Assembly (NCBI RefSeq): GCF_005862305.2
Contig: NZ_CP054021.1
Location: 1,364,001-1,428,000, forward strand
Origin: Rhizobium indicum
GTDB lineage: Bacteria; Pseudomonadota; Alphaproteobacteria; Rhizobiales; Rhizobiaceae
Length of the DNA: 64,000 nucleotides
Direction of reading: 5' to 3'
Under the pieces are notes generated by a model that was not told the DNA's origin, searched no databases, and worked only from the letters and a program-made list of their open reading frames with translations. The position numbers and the translations under genes are program-made. Positions 52,123 to 60,891 of this stretch are shown here, piece after piece. Numbering within the stretch: the first letter of the stretch is position 1; each line of letters begins with the position of its first letter.

Positions 52123-52532
52123 CTCATTTCCCGCGCACTAGAATTTTCGGATATCGAGCCTTTGCGGAGCGATTTTCTAAATCAATCACGGTCGTAAGCA
52201 AGAGCAAATCCCGCTCATCCATGCTTGGTATTTATCTGCCCCGGTTCGCGCCGACCTACCGAACCAACTGATTCAGCTTGCTTAAGCTCCTCTTTCGCAG
52301 AGCACCACTCAAGGCAACGAAAGCAGCAACTCGCCGCCGGGCGATGGTTCGGCGCCGTTGGCCGCGGCGGAATAAACACGCCTTCGTGCGACCCGGAAAT
52401 AGGAGACTTGTGGGTACCGTAAATTGATATTGCGCCGCAATAAAACTATTGGTAGCGGGCCGCCGGTTTGTGTTGTAGGGGGTCGTTTCATCCTTGACTC
52501 GCACTTGCCGCCAATTGAAACGCAGGCCCTTT
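52123..52532. other. Divergent promoter region, 410 bp
   Basis: Lies between the minus-strand polytopic membrane gene and the plus-strand cassette. It contains no open frame with family-like sequence and no clear operator. It is the probable promoter source for both transcripts. Confidence 0.4.
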
Positions 52533-53600
52533 ATGCTCAAACGTCTCGTCAAAAACGCTCTACCCAGTTCGCACTGGCGGATGCGTGAGAGGTTGCACAA
52601 ATCATCGAGCAAAGCAGCGGCGGCGGCTCCCGCGTATCAACGGCTGCAGATGCTTATAGCCTCGGCAATAAGCGTTGTCCTCCTGATATTCCTGCTAAGG
52701 GCGGTGGATTGGGAGGAAGCCATCCGCATTTTTCGTAGCGGAATATCCGTCACATCGCTCCTGTGGTTTCTGCTTGTTACCTTCGGTATCGCTGTAGGTT
52801 ATGCGGTGCGATGGCGCCTGTTGCTGGATGGTAAGATCGGTTACGGAACGTCCCTCATGGCCTCCCTACTCGGTCTGGGCGCCAACATGTTCCTTCCTGC
52901 GAGAGGTGGAGACCTTTTGCGTGTACATTACAGCCGGGTTGTCGCGACTGTCCCCTACGCAGACGCTCTTGGTAGGCTTCTGATCGAAAAGATGGTTGAC
53001 TTGGTGACGATCATTTCTGTCGGCATATTTTCTTTGGTTTTACTGAGCCATACATTGAATTCCGAATACCGAAATGTTCTTTTGGTCATCATGCTTGGTG
53101 CAATAGTTGGGATATTTCTATCGGCAGTGCTGGTAAGGTATTTCGGCGATCGGCTTGTCCCGATACTGCGGCCAGTCTTCGGTCTCCTGCGACTGCGGGA
53201 TTTCTTTGACCGTCACATTATCTATTTCATTCGAAGTTGCGCACAAAGCTTATCTCTTTCTGTGACCATCGTTCCGGCCGTTCTCACGCTAGTTTTGTGG
53301 CTTTCGGTATACGCCCTTGCGTATATCTTCGTTGCCCGATTTGTCGGCGTCGCGCTGAGTTATCAAGAATCGTTGTTCGTGTTGTTTGTCGGCGGGTTGG
53401 GCCTGATGATCCCAGCTGCGCCATCCGGAGTCGGTACCTTTCATGCATCCGTCGTTTCGGCATTCGTACTGCTAGGGCGCTCGCCCTCGGAGGGATTGCT
53501 CCTGGCGACGGCCGTTCATTTTCTTTTTTTTGTGGTGTACGTCGTGCCTGCAGCCCTCATTCTGGGACATTGGCGCTTGAACCGCTTGGCGCCGAGGTAA
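52533..53600 (+). CDS. LPG-synthase/YbhN-type transmembrane protein
   Basis: A 355-residue polytopic protein (about eight helices) of the UPF0104/LPG_synthase_TM family, related to the flippase part of MprF and to AglD. Signature elements are IFLLRAVDWEEAIRIFR, GLGANMFLPARGGDLLRVHYSR and GGLGLMIPAAPSGVGTFHASVV, the family's two conserved motifs. It probably moves or anchors a lipid-linked substrate. The start at 52533 (ATG) is preferred to TTG at 52494; support for either is weak. The glycosyltransferase gene follows after 3 bp. Confidence 0.8.
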   Translation: MLKRLVKNALPSSHWRMRERLHKSSSKAAAAAPAYQRLQMLIASAISVVLLIFLLRAVDWEEAIRIFRSGISVTSLLWFLLVTFGIAVGYAVRWRLLLDGKIGYGTSLMASLLGLGANMFLPARGGDLLRVHYSRVVATVPYADALGRLLIEKMVDLVTIISVGIFSLVLLSHTLNSEYRNVLLVIMLGAIVGIFLSAVLVRYFGDRLVPILRPVFGLLRLRDFFDRHIIYFIRSCAQSLSLSVTIVPAVLTLVLWLSVYALAYIFVARFVGVALSYQESLFVLFVGGLGLMIPAAPSGVGTFHASVVSAFVLLGRSPSEGLLLATAVHFLFFVVYVVPAALILGHWRLNRLAPR

Positions 53601-53603
53601 CTT

Positions 53604-54935
53604 ATGAGGGACTATTTCTATTCTCAATTGAGAAGGTACATTGGCCTCTTTGTCTTGGGCCAGAATTCCGTGGTCGAGATCGATCCGACGACGCCGCTGC
53701 TGATTGGTAGATTTCCTCAGGGCAAGGTAACATTTCGCTCGAGAACGCAACCTGCGGAACCTGTGAATGAGTTTGACGAGCACAAGGTCGTCAAGATCGA
53801 AGACGTCACTGACACCAAACCTGATTACCTGGTCATCAGTGGCCTCATCCATTACGAACGAGACATACAGAGCATGTTCGCTCAGGCACGTGCATTGTGT
53901 TCGCCGGAGACACGCCTTGTTCTTACCTATTACAGTAGTATGTGGCGGCCGCTTGCGACTCTCGCATCGAAGTTCGGTCTGCGCCGGCGGGTTCCTGAAT
54001 CAAACTGGCTTGCCCATGAAGACGTCCAGAATCTTCTGACGCTTGAAAACTTCGAATTGATACGGCTGGACCAGAAGATCCTGATCCCGTTCTATATCCC
54101 ACTTATCAGCGGCTTCGTTAATCGCTGCCTTGCTCCTCTTCCGCTTCTTCGAACTCTCTGCCTTCTCAATATTGCGATTGCTAGGCCGATTGGCTACGCC
54201 GCTCCGAAGACCGAACCTTCGGTTTCGATCGTCGTTCCGGCGCGAAACGAGGCCGGTAATATCGAGGATATCGTCAAGCGGCTCCCGGATATGGGGCCGG
54301 ATGACGAACTCATTTTTATCGAAGGCAATTCTACGGACACGACTTGGAACGCGATCCAAGAGGTGCAGCAGCGTTATGGGGGCGAACGGTCCATCCTGAT
54401 TGCCCAGCAGGACGGCAAGGGAAAAGGCGACGCTGTCAGGAAGGGTTTCTCCATCGCCACAAAGGATGTGCTGATGATTCTTGACGCGGACATGACCGTT
54501 CCGCCCGAGGATTTGCCCAAATTCTACAATGCGATCAAGGACGGGAAAGGCGAGTTCATTAACGGCACTCGCTTGGTCTATCCCATGGAAAAGGAAGCGA
54601 TGCGCTTCTTCAACCTTCTGGGCAACAAGTTTTTCGCATTGGCTTTCTCCTTCGTTCTCGGCCAGAGGTACAAAGATACGCTATGCGGAACCAAGGTAAT
54701 CAGCCGTTCCAACTATCTGAAGCTTCAGGCGAACAGATCCTACTTCGGTGATTTCGATCCTTTCGGCGATTTCGACTTGATCTTCGGTGCAGCGCGGATG
54801 GGCCTTAAGATCGTCGAGGTTCCGATCGGTTATCGCGAACGAGTCTATGGTGAGACAAACATCTCGCGTTGGCGCCACGGTGCCATTCTGTTGGCCATGC
54901 TGGTTTTTGCCGCAAGACGGATAAAGTTTCTCTGA
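53604..54935 (+). CDS. Glycosyltransferase family 2 with an N-terminal methyltransferase-like region
   Basis: A 443-residue protein. The first 190 residues resemble the second half of a class I SAM methyltransferase (KPDYLVISGLIHYERDIQSMFAQARALCSPETRLVLTYY) but lack a visible SAM-binding loop, so that part may be inactive. From about 205 a GT2 domain begins: SIVVPARNEAGNIEDIV, DDELIFIEGNSTDTTW, MILDADMTVPPEDLPKF (DAD metal site), GTRLVYPMEKEAMRFFNLLGN and DTLCGTKVIS, like polyprenyl-phosphate sugar transferases (DPM/Dpg). GAGGTAACTT precedes the ATG. It is coupled to the next gene. Confidence 0.82.
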   Translation: MRDYFYSQLRRYIGLFVLGQNSVVEIDPTTPLLIGRFPQGKVTFRSRTQPAEPVNEFDEHKVVKIEDVTDTKPDYLVISGLIHYERDIQSMFAQARALCSPETRLVLTYYSSMWRPLATLASKFGLRRRVPESNWLAHEDVQNLLTLENFELIRLDQKILIPFYIPLISGFVNRCLAPLPLLRTLCLLNIAIARPIGYAAPKTEPSVSIVVPARNEAGNIEDIVKRLPDMGPDDELIFIEGNSTDTTWNAIQEVQQRYGGERSILIAQQDGKGKGDAVRKGFSIATKDVLMILDADMTVPPEDLPKFYNAIKDGKGEFINGTRLVYPMEKEAMRFFNLLGNKFFALAFSFVLGQRYKDTLCGTKVISRSNYLKLQANRSYFGDFDPFGDFDLIFGAARMGLKIVEVPIGYRERVYGETNISRWRHGAILLAMLVFAARRIKFL

Positions 54936-54937
54936 CG

Positions 54938-55720
54938 ATGGAAATCGAAAGCGCTCTTTATGAGGCCGATCTTGCTCAAACGCTGGCAAATCGCGAGCGG
55001 CTGAGCGCAAATCCGAACCTGATGCACTGGTATGGTGAGCTCTACAAGGAGATGTTTCGGCAGGAACCGGATATCGTCACGAAGACCGTTCTGGAAATCG
55101 GAAGCGGAACATCGCCTCTCAAGCGCTTCCTGCCGAATGTCATCACTTCCGATGTTCTGAAGCTAGATTATCTGGATATTGTCTTCGATTGCCACGAGAT
55201 CGGGATGCTGCCTGATATCGCGGACCATAGCGTCGATGTGATTACCATGACCAATGTTCTGCATCACCTGAAGGACCCCCTCATGTTCCTGCGCGGTGCG
55301 ACGCGCAAGCTCGCAAAAGGCGGCAGGCTGTATGCGACGGAACCTTACCTGTCTTGGTTGTCCTACCCGATGTATAAACTTCTGCATCATGAGCCGGTGG
55401 ATCTCAACATCCGTCGTCCGGTTCTAGATACCGTGCAGGGGCCTCTTTCGACTTCAAATCAGGCTATGCCGCATATGATTTTCTTTCAGCGCCCGGACTG
55501 GCTCGCCGAGCTTACGGATTGTTATAGCCTGGATAAGACAAGAATCAGCTATTTTACCTCGCTTTCCTATATGGCGACCGGCGGAATATCGAAGAAATTT
55601 CCTGTGCCTGGTTGGGCTTATAAGCCGTATTTCGAGCTCGACAGGGCAATGGGCAGAACGCTGCCTAAGGTATTCGCCTCGTTCTTCACAGCACGTCTCA
55701 CTTCACGGGACCAGGTGTAA
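54938..55720 (+). CDS. Class I SAM-dependent methyltransferase
   Basis: A 260-residue enzyme. TVLEIGSGTSPLKRFL near residue 50 is the SAM-binding glycine loop; SVDVITMTNVLHHLKDPLMFLRGATRKLAKGGRLYATEP is the motif IV-V region of small-molecule methyltransferases. The substrate is unknown; the setting suggests a glycolipid or saccharide. ATG at 54938 is 2 bp after the glycosyltransferase stop, so the two are translationally close. Confidence 0.85.
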   Translation: MEIESALYEADLAQTLANRERLSANPNLMHWYGELYKEMFRQEPDIVTKTVLEIGSGTSPLKRFLPNVITSDVLKLDYLDIVFDCHEIGMLPDIADHSVDVITMTNVLHHLKDPLMFLRGATRKLAKGGRLYATEPYLSWLSYPMYKLLHHEPVDLNIRRPVLDTVQGPLSTSNQAMPHMIFFQRPDWLAELTDCYSLDKTRISYFTSLSYMATGGISKKFPVPGWAYKPYFELDRAMGRTLPKVFASFFTARLTSRDQV

Positions 55721-55722
55721 CG

Positions 55723-56472
55723 ATGGTCCTGCTTCGCCTCGCCGATTGGCTCTACCGACATTGCTATCCCATTTACTATCCGCTCTACTCCCTGTGGAAG
55801 GCGGTCTCGGAACGACGTGAGCGCACGCTGATGCGCAACATGATTTCACCGGGCATGATCGTCGCGGATATCGGTGCAAACATCGGAATATACACCCGCA
55901 TGTTCTCCGCGCTGACGGGAGCAACCGGCCAGGTGCATGCCTTCGAGCCCGCACCGGCGAACTTCGAGAAGCTTGAAGCGACGGTAAACGGCTTGTCGAA
56001 TGTATCGCTGCGACATGCGGCGGTGGGAGCCGGCAGCGGCACCATAAAGCTGTATGTTTCGAACGAGCTGAACGTTGATCACCGGACATTCGATAGCGGC
56101 GACGGGCGAGCGAGCATCGACGTGCCGTTGGTGAGGCTGGATGATTATTTTTCTCCGGGGCAACGGGTCGATTTTATCAAAATCGATGTTCAGGGCTACG
56201 AACTGAGTGTTCTGCAGGGTGCGGAGCGGGTTTTACGGGAAAACCGCGACATCAGGATATTCATGGAATTCTGGCCTTACGGCTTGTCGAAGGCGTTTGT
56301 GAATCCGTCCGAGCTGACCCGATTCCTAGAGATGCTGAATTTCAAGTTCCACAATATTGCGGATCCACCAGGCACAGCTTTCAGCTACGAAAGCCTCGAT
56401 CCAACCAACGCGGGCCACTACTGCAACCTAGTCGTTGCAAGAAGAGCTTCCGCTAAACAAGATATCAATTAA
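55723..56472 (+). CDS. FkbM-family methyltransferase
   Basis: A 249-residue enzyme. ISPGMIVADIGANIGIYTRMFSALTG is the SAM-binding loop of the FkbM family and KIDVQGYELSVLQGAERVLRE its second signature. FkbM enzymes O-methylate sugars or polyketides. Two bp separate it from the previous gene. A second FkbM gene follows, so the product may be methylated at two positions. Confidence 0.88.
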   Translation: MVLLRLADWLYRHCYPIYYPLYSLWKAVSERRERTLMRNMISPGMIVADIGANIGIYTRMFSALTGATGQVHAFEPAPANFEKLEATVNGLSNVSLRHAAVGAGSGTIKLYVSNELNVDHRTFDSGDGRASIDVPLVRLDDYFSPGQRVDFIKIDVQGYELSVLQGAERVLRENRDIRIFMEFWPYGLSKAFVNPSELTRFLEMLNFKFHNIADPPGTAFSYESLDPTNAGHYCNLVVARRASAKQDIN

Positions 56473-56488
56473 AGGCAGCGTGCGGACG

Positions 56489-57352
56489 ATGTTATCCACC
56501 AGCAACAAAATCCTGATCGCTCGTTACCTATCCAGGGCCGTCTTGTTCGTCCGCGGTTGCGTTGGCTTGCCTGCAACGATCGTAGCGCAGCGCCGTGGAA
56601 TAAACTGGTCGCTGGACTTGAGGGACGGCGTCGATTTCGCGATCTACCTCCTGGGCGGGTTCGAGGTGCGAACGCTCGACAGATATAGAGAGCTGATAAG
56701 GGACGGAGATATAGTCCTCGATATCGGCGCCAATGTCGGTTCTCACACCTTGCCTTTGGCTCAGTTGGTGGGCGGAAAGGGCAAGGTGATCTCCTTCGAG
56801 CCCACGGCTCACGCATTTTCGAAACAGAAGACAAATATCTCGCTCAACCCGACGCTCGCCCAACGAATTGACCCTCACCAGATGATGCTGATGGCAAGTG
56901 CGTCCGAAACAATGCCGGAAGCGGTCTATTCGAGCTGGCCGCTTGAAGTCGCAGACGATCTGCATAGCGAACATCACGGTCGTCTCATGTCGACGCAGGG
57001 CGCGCGGCTCGGTACCCTGGACGAAACTCTGCGGGGTCTTGGGGTCGACAAAGTTGATTTCATGAAACTTGACGTTGATGGCAATGAGCTTGAGGTTCTG
57101 CTCGGGGCGACGGCAACTCTTGAAAGATCCAAGCCGCGCATAATGCTTGAATTAGCGCCGTATGTTTATGCCGAGAATCCCGGAGACTTCGATCGGTTGC
57201 TGAAGCTTCTCTGGGACTGTGGCTACCAAATTGGAGACGTGGCATCGGGTAGAAAACTGCCGGAAGACGCCAGCAAAGTACGCGCGATGATAGCTGATGG
57301 GGGTGGTATGAACGTGATGGCTTTCGATAAGAGTCAAAAGGATTCTAGGTAA
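56489..57352 (+). CDS. FkbM-family methyltransferase, second copy
   Basis: A 287-residue protein. DGDIVLDIGANVGSHTLPLAQLVGGKGKVISFEPTAHAFSKQKTNISLNPTLAQRIDPHQ is the SAM domain, and KVDFMKLDVDGNELEVLLGATATLERSKPRIMLELAPYVY the FkbM signature. It is distinct in sequence from the preceding FkbM gene. Start choice among ATG 56489 and nearby GTG is uncertain; the region directly follows the previous stop by 16 bp. Confidence 0.85.
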   Translation: MLSTSNKILIARYLSRAVLFVRGCVGLPATIVAQRRGINWSLDLRDGVDFAIYLLGGFEVRTLDRYRELIRDGDIVLDIGANVGSHTLPLAQLVGGKGKVISFEPTAHAFSKQKTNISLNPTLAQRIDPHQMMLMASASETMPEAVYSSWPLEVADDLHSEHHGRLMSTQGARLGTLDETLRGLGVDKVDFMKLDVDGNELEVLLGATATLERSKPRIMLELAPYVYAENPGDFDRLLKLLWDCGYQIGDVASGRKLPEDASKVRAMIADGGGMNVMAFDKSQKDSR

Positions 57353-57665
57353 TATGTCTCAGCTGCCACTTGTTGCCATGCGTCCTTTCCTTAAGGTGGC
57401 CGTGGCTGTTAGTGCAGGATTTTTCCTCTCGGCAGGAGACAGGCGATATGCAACGCGCTAACCCGTTTCTACTTGGTTGCCATCTCAATTGTGGTGTATT
57501 AATCCGGCACCGGACACCGCAAGCAAGCGATACAGCCGACGGTTTTTTTGGAGAAGCGTCTTTGTCGCGCGGTTTCATCGTAAGACTAAGCAGTTTCGAT
57601 ATCGGCCTTTGAGCCGGCGCTTGCAGATGCGGTTAAATCTTCAAAATCTGAGAATTGGTCACTGA
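57353..57665 (+). other. 313-bp gap with a possible gene remnant
   Basis: A 35-codon ORF, MSQLPLVAMRPFLKVAVAVSAGFFLSAGDRRYATR, starts at 57354 two bases after the FkbM stop and has a hydrophobic stretch; in another frame 57370-57612 is open for 80 codons. Neither matches a family that I know. It may be a decayed gene between the FkbM and desaturase genes. Confidence 0.3.
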
Positions 57666-58673
57666 ATGGATGCGCAGTTCAATGAATGCATGAAGGTAGC
57701 AAGAAAGCTTGTCGACCCGGGTTTCCTTGAATCGTTGAAACAGCCTCAACCGCGCGCGATCATCGTGGCGACCGCGATGATCTGGCTTCAGATAGTTGTC
57801 TCCTGGTCGATCGCACTCCTCGGCCCTTGGTGGCTCCTATGGCTGCCATTCCTGATCAACTGCGCAGTAACGCAGGGCATGTTGCTCTGGGTTCACGAGG
57901 CATCGCATTTCCATCTCTACTCCGACCGCCGTAAAAACGATATCTGGTGCGACATGTTCTTTGCTGCACCTGTCGGGATGTCGGTTGCCGCGTATCGATT
58001 GCGCCACATGAGCCACCATGCACATCTGGGTACAGAGAAGGATGCGGATGGCTATCCCTATCGCGAGCCGATCAAGGGCTTTCGGGCGCTCGCCTGGGTC
58101 ATGGTCAAGGCTTTGAGCGGGGGTATGGGAGTGTGGCTGGCGGCAGACAAATATGGTGGTTCGGCCCGAAAGCAGGCATCGGGGAACTCGCTGTCGCCTT
58201 CCTGGTTGGCGCCGATGGTGACTATCGTCTTCAATGGCTTGCTGTTTGCGCTCTGCATTGTGACAGGCCGCTGGTATCTCTACATTCTGCTATGGGGCTA
58301 TCCCATCGCGGCCGTAGCGATCGCCCTGAATATCGTACGCACCATTGCTGAGCATCAGCCTGAGGACTATCCGCTTTACGAGGACGGACGGGAGCAGGCC
58401 ATGATGCCGCTGGCTCGGACGACGGCGCCTAATTGGTTTGAAAAATGGCTTATGTACCAAGCAAATTTCAACTATCACATCGAACATCACCTATTCCCCG
58501 CCATTCCGCAGCATAATCTTGCAATACTTCATAGGCACCTCTTCGAAAGGGGGTTCTATGAGCATTTTCCGGGGTGCCTGCAGCGCAGCGGTTTTGCAAA
58601 ATTCATCCGACTCTCGAGAAATCGTAAGAACGATGATTTCTCCGATTCGGTTCAAGATGCATTGGCTCTCTAA
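57666..58673 (+). CDS. Membrane fatty acid desaturase
   Basis: A 335-residue integral-membrane di-iron desaturase. The three histidine boxes HEASH (77-81), HMSHHAH (114-120) and HIEHH (271-275) are present, along with another conserved histidine in RTIAEHQ (230). About four hydrophobic helices. It introduces a double bond into an acyl chain or hydroxylates a lipid. Its presence between methyltransferases suggests that a lipid-linked molecule is the end product. The start ATG at 57666 lacks a strong ribosome site. Confidence 0.88.
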   Translation: MDAQFNECMKVARKLVDPGFLESLKQPQPRAIIVATAMIWLQIVVSWSIALLGPWWLLWLPFLINCAVTQGMLLWVHEASHFHLYSDRRKNDIWCDMFFAAPVGMSVAAYRLRHMSHHAHLGTEKDADGYPYREPIKGFRALAWVMVKALSGGMGVWLAADKYGGSARKQASGNSLSPSWLAPMVTIVFNGLLFALCIVTGRWYLYILLWGYPIAAVAIALNIVRTIAEHQPEDYPLYEDGREQAMMPLARTTAPNWFEKWLMYQANFNYHIEHHLFPAIPQHNLAILHRHLFERGFYEHFPGCLQRSGFAKFIRLSRNRKNDDFSDSVQDALAL

Positions 58674-58703
58674 GGCGTTGCACGCGGAAAAACGAAGATA
58701 CAA

Positions 58704-59654
58704 GTGACAGCTCAGATAAGATCAATGTCGACGGCATGCTCCGGTTGTGGCAGTCAGGCCTCCACTATCGTTGCTACCGGGCAGGACTACATATATCACG
58801 GCACCGAAGACAACTTCAGATACGTTCGATGCGATGGTTGCGGTCATTTCTATCTCAATCCGAGGCCCGACATCAGCCAGCTGTCTTTGATGTATCCGGC
58901 CAACTACGGCACCTTCTCGAACAGATTTCAGGGCCGGGCAAATCTTCTTGGTCGAATAAAGACCATCGTCAATCGAAAGCGCCTGAAGGGCGTTGTCGCG
59001 CATCTTCCTTTGGGGGGAAGGGTGCTCGATGTGGGATGCGGCAACGGCGAGCTTTTGATCGCACTTCGTCAAGCGCGTCCTGATCTTGAGCTCTTCGGTC
59101 TGGATTGGCATTTCCCGGTTGAAACGCGCAACAGCCTGGAAAGCCAGGGAATAGGTCTAATCGAAGCGCCGCTTGAAGCTGCGGAATTGCCGGCACAACC
59201 CTTTGATTTCATCATCATGCTCCAGCTTATAGAGCATCTTTGGGAGCCGGAGGAGAGCTTGCGACGCCTCGTCCGTGCCTTGGCGAAGGATGGCCGGCTG
59301 TTGATCGAAACGCCTAATACTGACGGCTGGGACAGGCGGCTCTTCGCGGGCGGTGCGTGGGGCGGGTATTATTTCCCGCGCCACTTGAACCTTTACAGTT
59401 TTGAGCGATTGGCTGAACTCCTGCACAGAGTGGGGTTGGCCGTTGAATCTCAACGCAATCTTCCCGCTCCATTGATCTGGATTTACTCCCTCCAAGGAGC
59501 TGTGCAGGCGCGTTTCGGCTGGAAGAGTTCCTTGACGAAGATTTTCGGCGTCAAAAATATACCTTTGATTGCCGCCTTTGCTTTTCTTGATATCGCCGCC
59601 ATCGCGATGAGGTTTAAAACGTCAAACCAACAGGCAATATCGAGGAAGGTATAG
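58704..59654 (+). CDS. SAM methyltransferase with N-terminal zinc-ribbon-like CxxC motifs
   Basis: A 316-residue enzyme starting at GTG. CSGCGS near residue 13 and CDGCGHFYLNPRP near residue 43 make two CxxC pairs, as in sugar methyltransferases and SAM enzymes that bind zinc. GGRVLDVGCGNGELLIALR near 105 is the SAM loop and FDFIIMLQLIEHLWEPEESLRRL motif IV. This family acts on nucleotide- or lipid-linked sugars. It ends the cassette, 13 bp before the convergent phage gene stop. Confidence 0.85.
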   Translation: MTAQIRSMSTACSGCGSQASTIVATGQDYIYHGTEDNFRYVRCDGCGHFYLNPRPDISQLSLMYPANYGTFSNRFQGRANLLGRIKTIVNRKRLKGVVAHLPLGGRVLDVGCGNGELLIALRQARPDLELFGLDWHFPVETRNSLESQGIGLIEAPLEAAELPAQPFDFIIMLQLIEHLWEPEESLRRLVRALAKDGRLLIETPNTDGWDRRLFAGGAWGGYYFPRHLNLYSFERLAELLHRVGLAVESQRNLPAPLIWIYSLQGAVQARFGWKSSLTKIFGVKNIPLIAAFAFLDIAAIAMRFKTSNQQAISRKV

Positions 59655-59667
59655 TCGACGATATCTG

Positions 59668-60306
59668 TTACCAACCGCCACCACCGCCGTTTCGACCGCG
59701 TACTCTAAGAAGCGCGCGTGTAAGAGCAGCCTTCGCGCCGGCTCTACGACCACTTTCCGGAGCGGCTTCGGCCGGCATCATACGGCGCCCCTTTAAAGTA
59801 TCCATAGCGAGTCCTTTCAAAGCCTCTTCGCTAGCGCCACGGAAGGCCTGCTCGGCTCGGTTGCTGAAACCACCTTCCCCGTTTCCGAAACCTTCAACAG
59901 CACCGAGCCCGATGTCGGTCATCCTCCCTGGCGGCAACTTAAAAGCTAGGTCAGAGGCCAAACCTCCGGCGCGCTGCAGCGTTTCGGAGACATAGGGATG
60001 CTGTTCGTCGAAGGCTCTGTCCATCCCGCGCTGATTAGCGAGTGCGTTGTCATACCGCTCTCCAAACGTTTCGCCCGGCAGCGGCGGAAACAAAAAATCA
60101 GGCAGCAGTGGATCAGCATAGGGCGCCAGCAATGCAGCTGTCCCAGCGTCCATTTCGTCGAGATAAGGGCCGACGACAGTGCCACGGCTGAAGGCGCGTA
60201 ATGCATTGTTAACCGAGAGGTCGCCGGAGTGCCCCGCATAAGGGTCATTTCTAAGCTCGGCAACTTTTCTCGGTGGTACAACCGGTGTTCTATTAAAGTC
60301 TGACAT
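59668..60306 (-). CDS. Phage protein, 212 aa, unknown
   Basis: A 212-residue soluble protein: MSDFNRTPVVPPRKVAELRNDPYAGHSGDLSVNNALRAFSRGTVVGPYLDEMDAGTAALLAPYADPLLPDFLFPPLPGETFGERYDNALANQRGMDRAFDEQHPYV, and a C-terminus rich in glycine and alanine. I recognise no domain; it looks like the N-terminal part of a large internal virion protein. It is the first phage gene right of the cassette. Confidence 0.5.
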   Translation of the reverse strand: MSDFNRTPVVPPRKVAELRNDPYAGHSGDLSVNNALRAFSRGTVVGPYLDEMDAGTAALLAPYADPLLPDFLFPPLPGETFGERYDNALANQRGMDRAFDEQHPYVSETLQRAGGLASDLAFKLPPGRMTDIGLGAVEGFGNGEGGFSNRAEQAFRGASEEALKGLAMDTLKGRRMMPAEAAPESGRRAGAKAALTRALLRVRGRNGGGGGW

Positions 60307-60585
60307 TACGACTCCTGTGGATGGTGGTTGGGATCGACATGGCTTCCGAACAGCAGCTTGGAGATCTGCCTCAGCTTTAGGACGGGTCGGAGCGGACCGC
60401 CGGCTTCTTCAGCGCTTGCAGAATTGCATCGCCATCGCGCGCTGCCGCGGTGGGACATTCGCGTTGGCAATGGCCTTCAGAAGCGGCTAGCCTCGGTCCG
60501 CTCATCGGATTTGGGGTTGAAGATGGCTGCTGAACCGCGAGTGGGATGCTGGCGCCCCAAGACGGCAACGAAGGCTCATGAGTTG
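60307..60585 (-). other. Possible decayed phage gene
   Basis: The minus-strand frame 60568 to 60377 codes for MPSWGASIPLAVQQPSSTPN followed by MSGPRLAASE; near the middle a second frame gives AIANANVPPRQRAMAMQFCKR before a stop, which reads more like a natural protein. This pattern suggests a frameshift in a short phage gene. Support is only sequence character. Confidence 0.25.
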
Positions 60586-60891
60586 TCAGGGAACACTGCG
60601 CTTGCCGCCGAAGATCGACGGCAGGAAGCCGGGAAACTTCGCCGGCGGAGTTGAAGGCGCGCCCATCGGCCCGGCGGGAGTCTCGGCCCTCCCCGCCCGC
60701 TGCTCCTCATTCTGCTGCCTGATATCCAGCCCGCCCATCAGCGCCTGCGCAAGCCGCGCCGCGCCCTGCCATGGCGATTGGACCGGGCTCGTATCCATGC
60801 CCTGCTGCAACATCGCGTAGGCCAGCCGCTTGCGCTGGTCGCTGACCTCGCCCTGTGTCTTGCCTGTATCGCCGCCGAAGATATATGCCAT
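60586..60891 (-). CDS. Small phage protein, 101 aa
   Basis: A 101-residue protein starting MAYIFGGDTGKTQGEVSDQRKRLAYAMLQQGMDTSPVQSPWQGAARLAQALMGGLDIRQ. The QSPWQGAARLAQALMGG motif occurs in small virion-associated proteins of podophage-like prophages. Its start shares one base with the stop of the upstream S74-type gene (TGATG). Function unknown. Confidence 0.6.
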   Translation of the reverse strand: MAYIFGGDTGKTQGEVSDQRKRLAYAMLQQGMDTSPVQSPWQGAARLAQALMGGLDIRQQNEEQRAGRAETPAGPMGAPSTPPAKFPGFLPSIFGGKRSVP

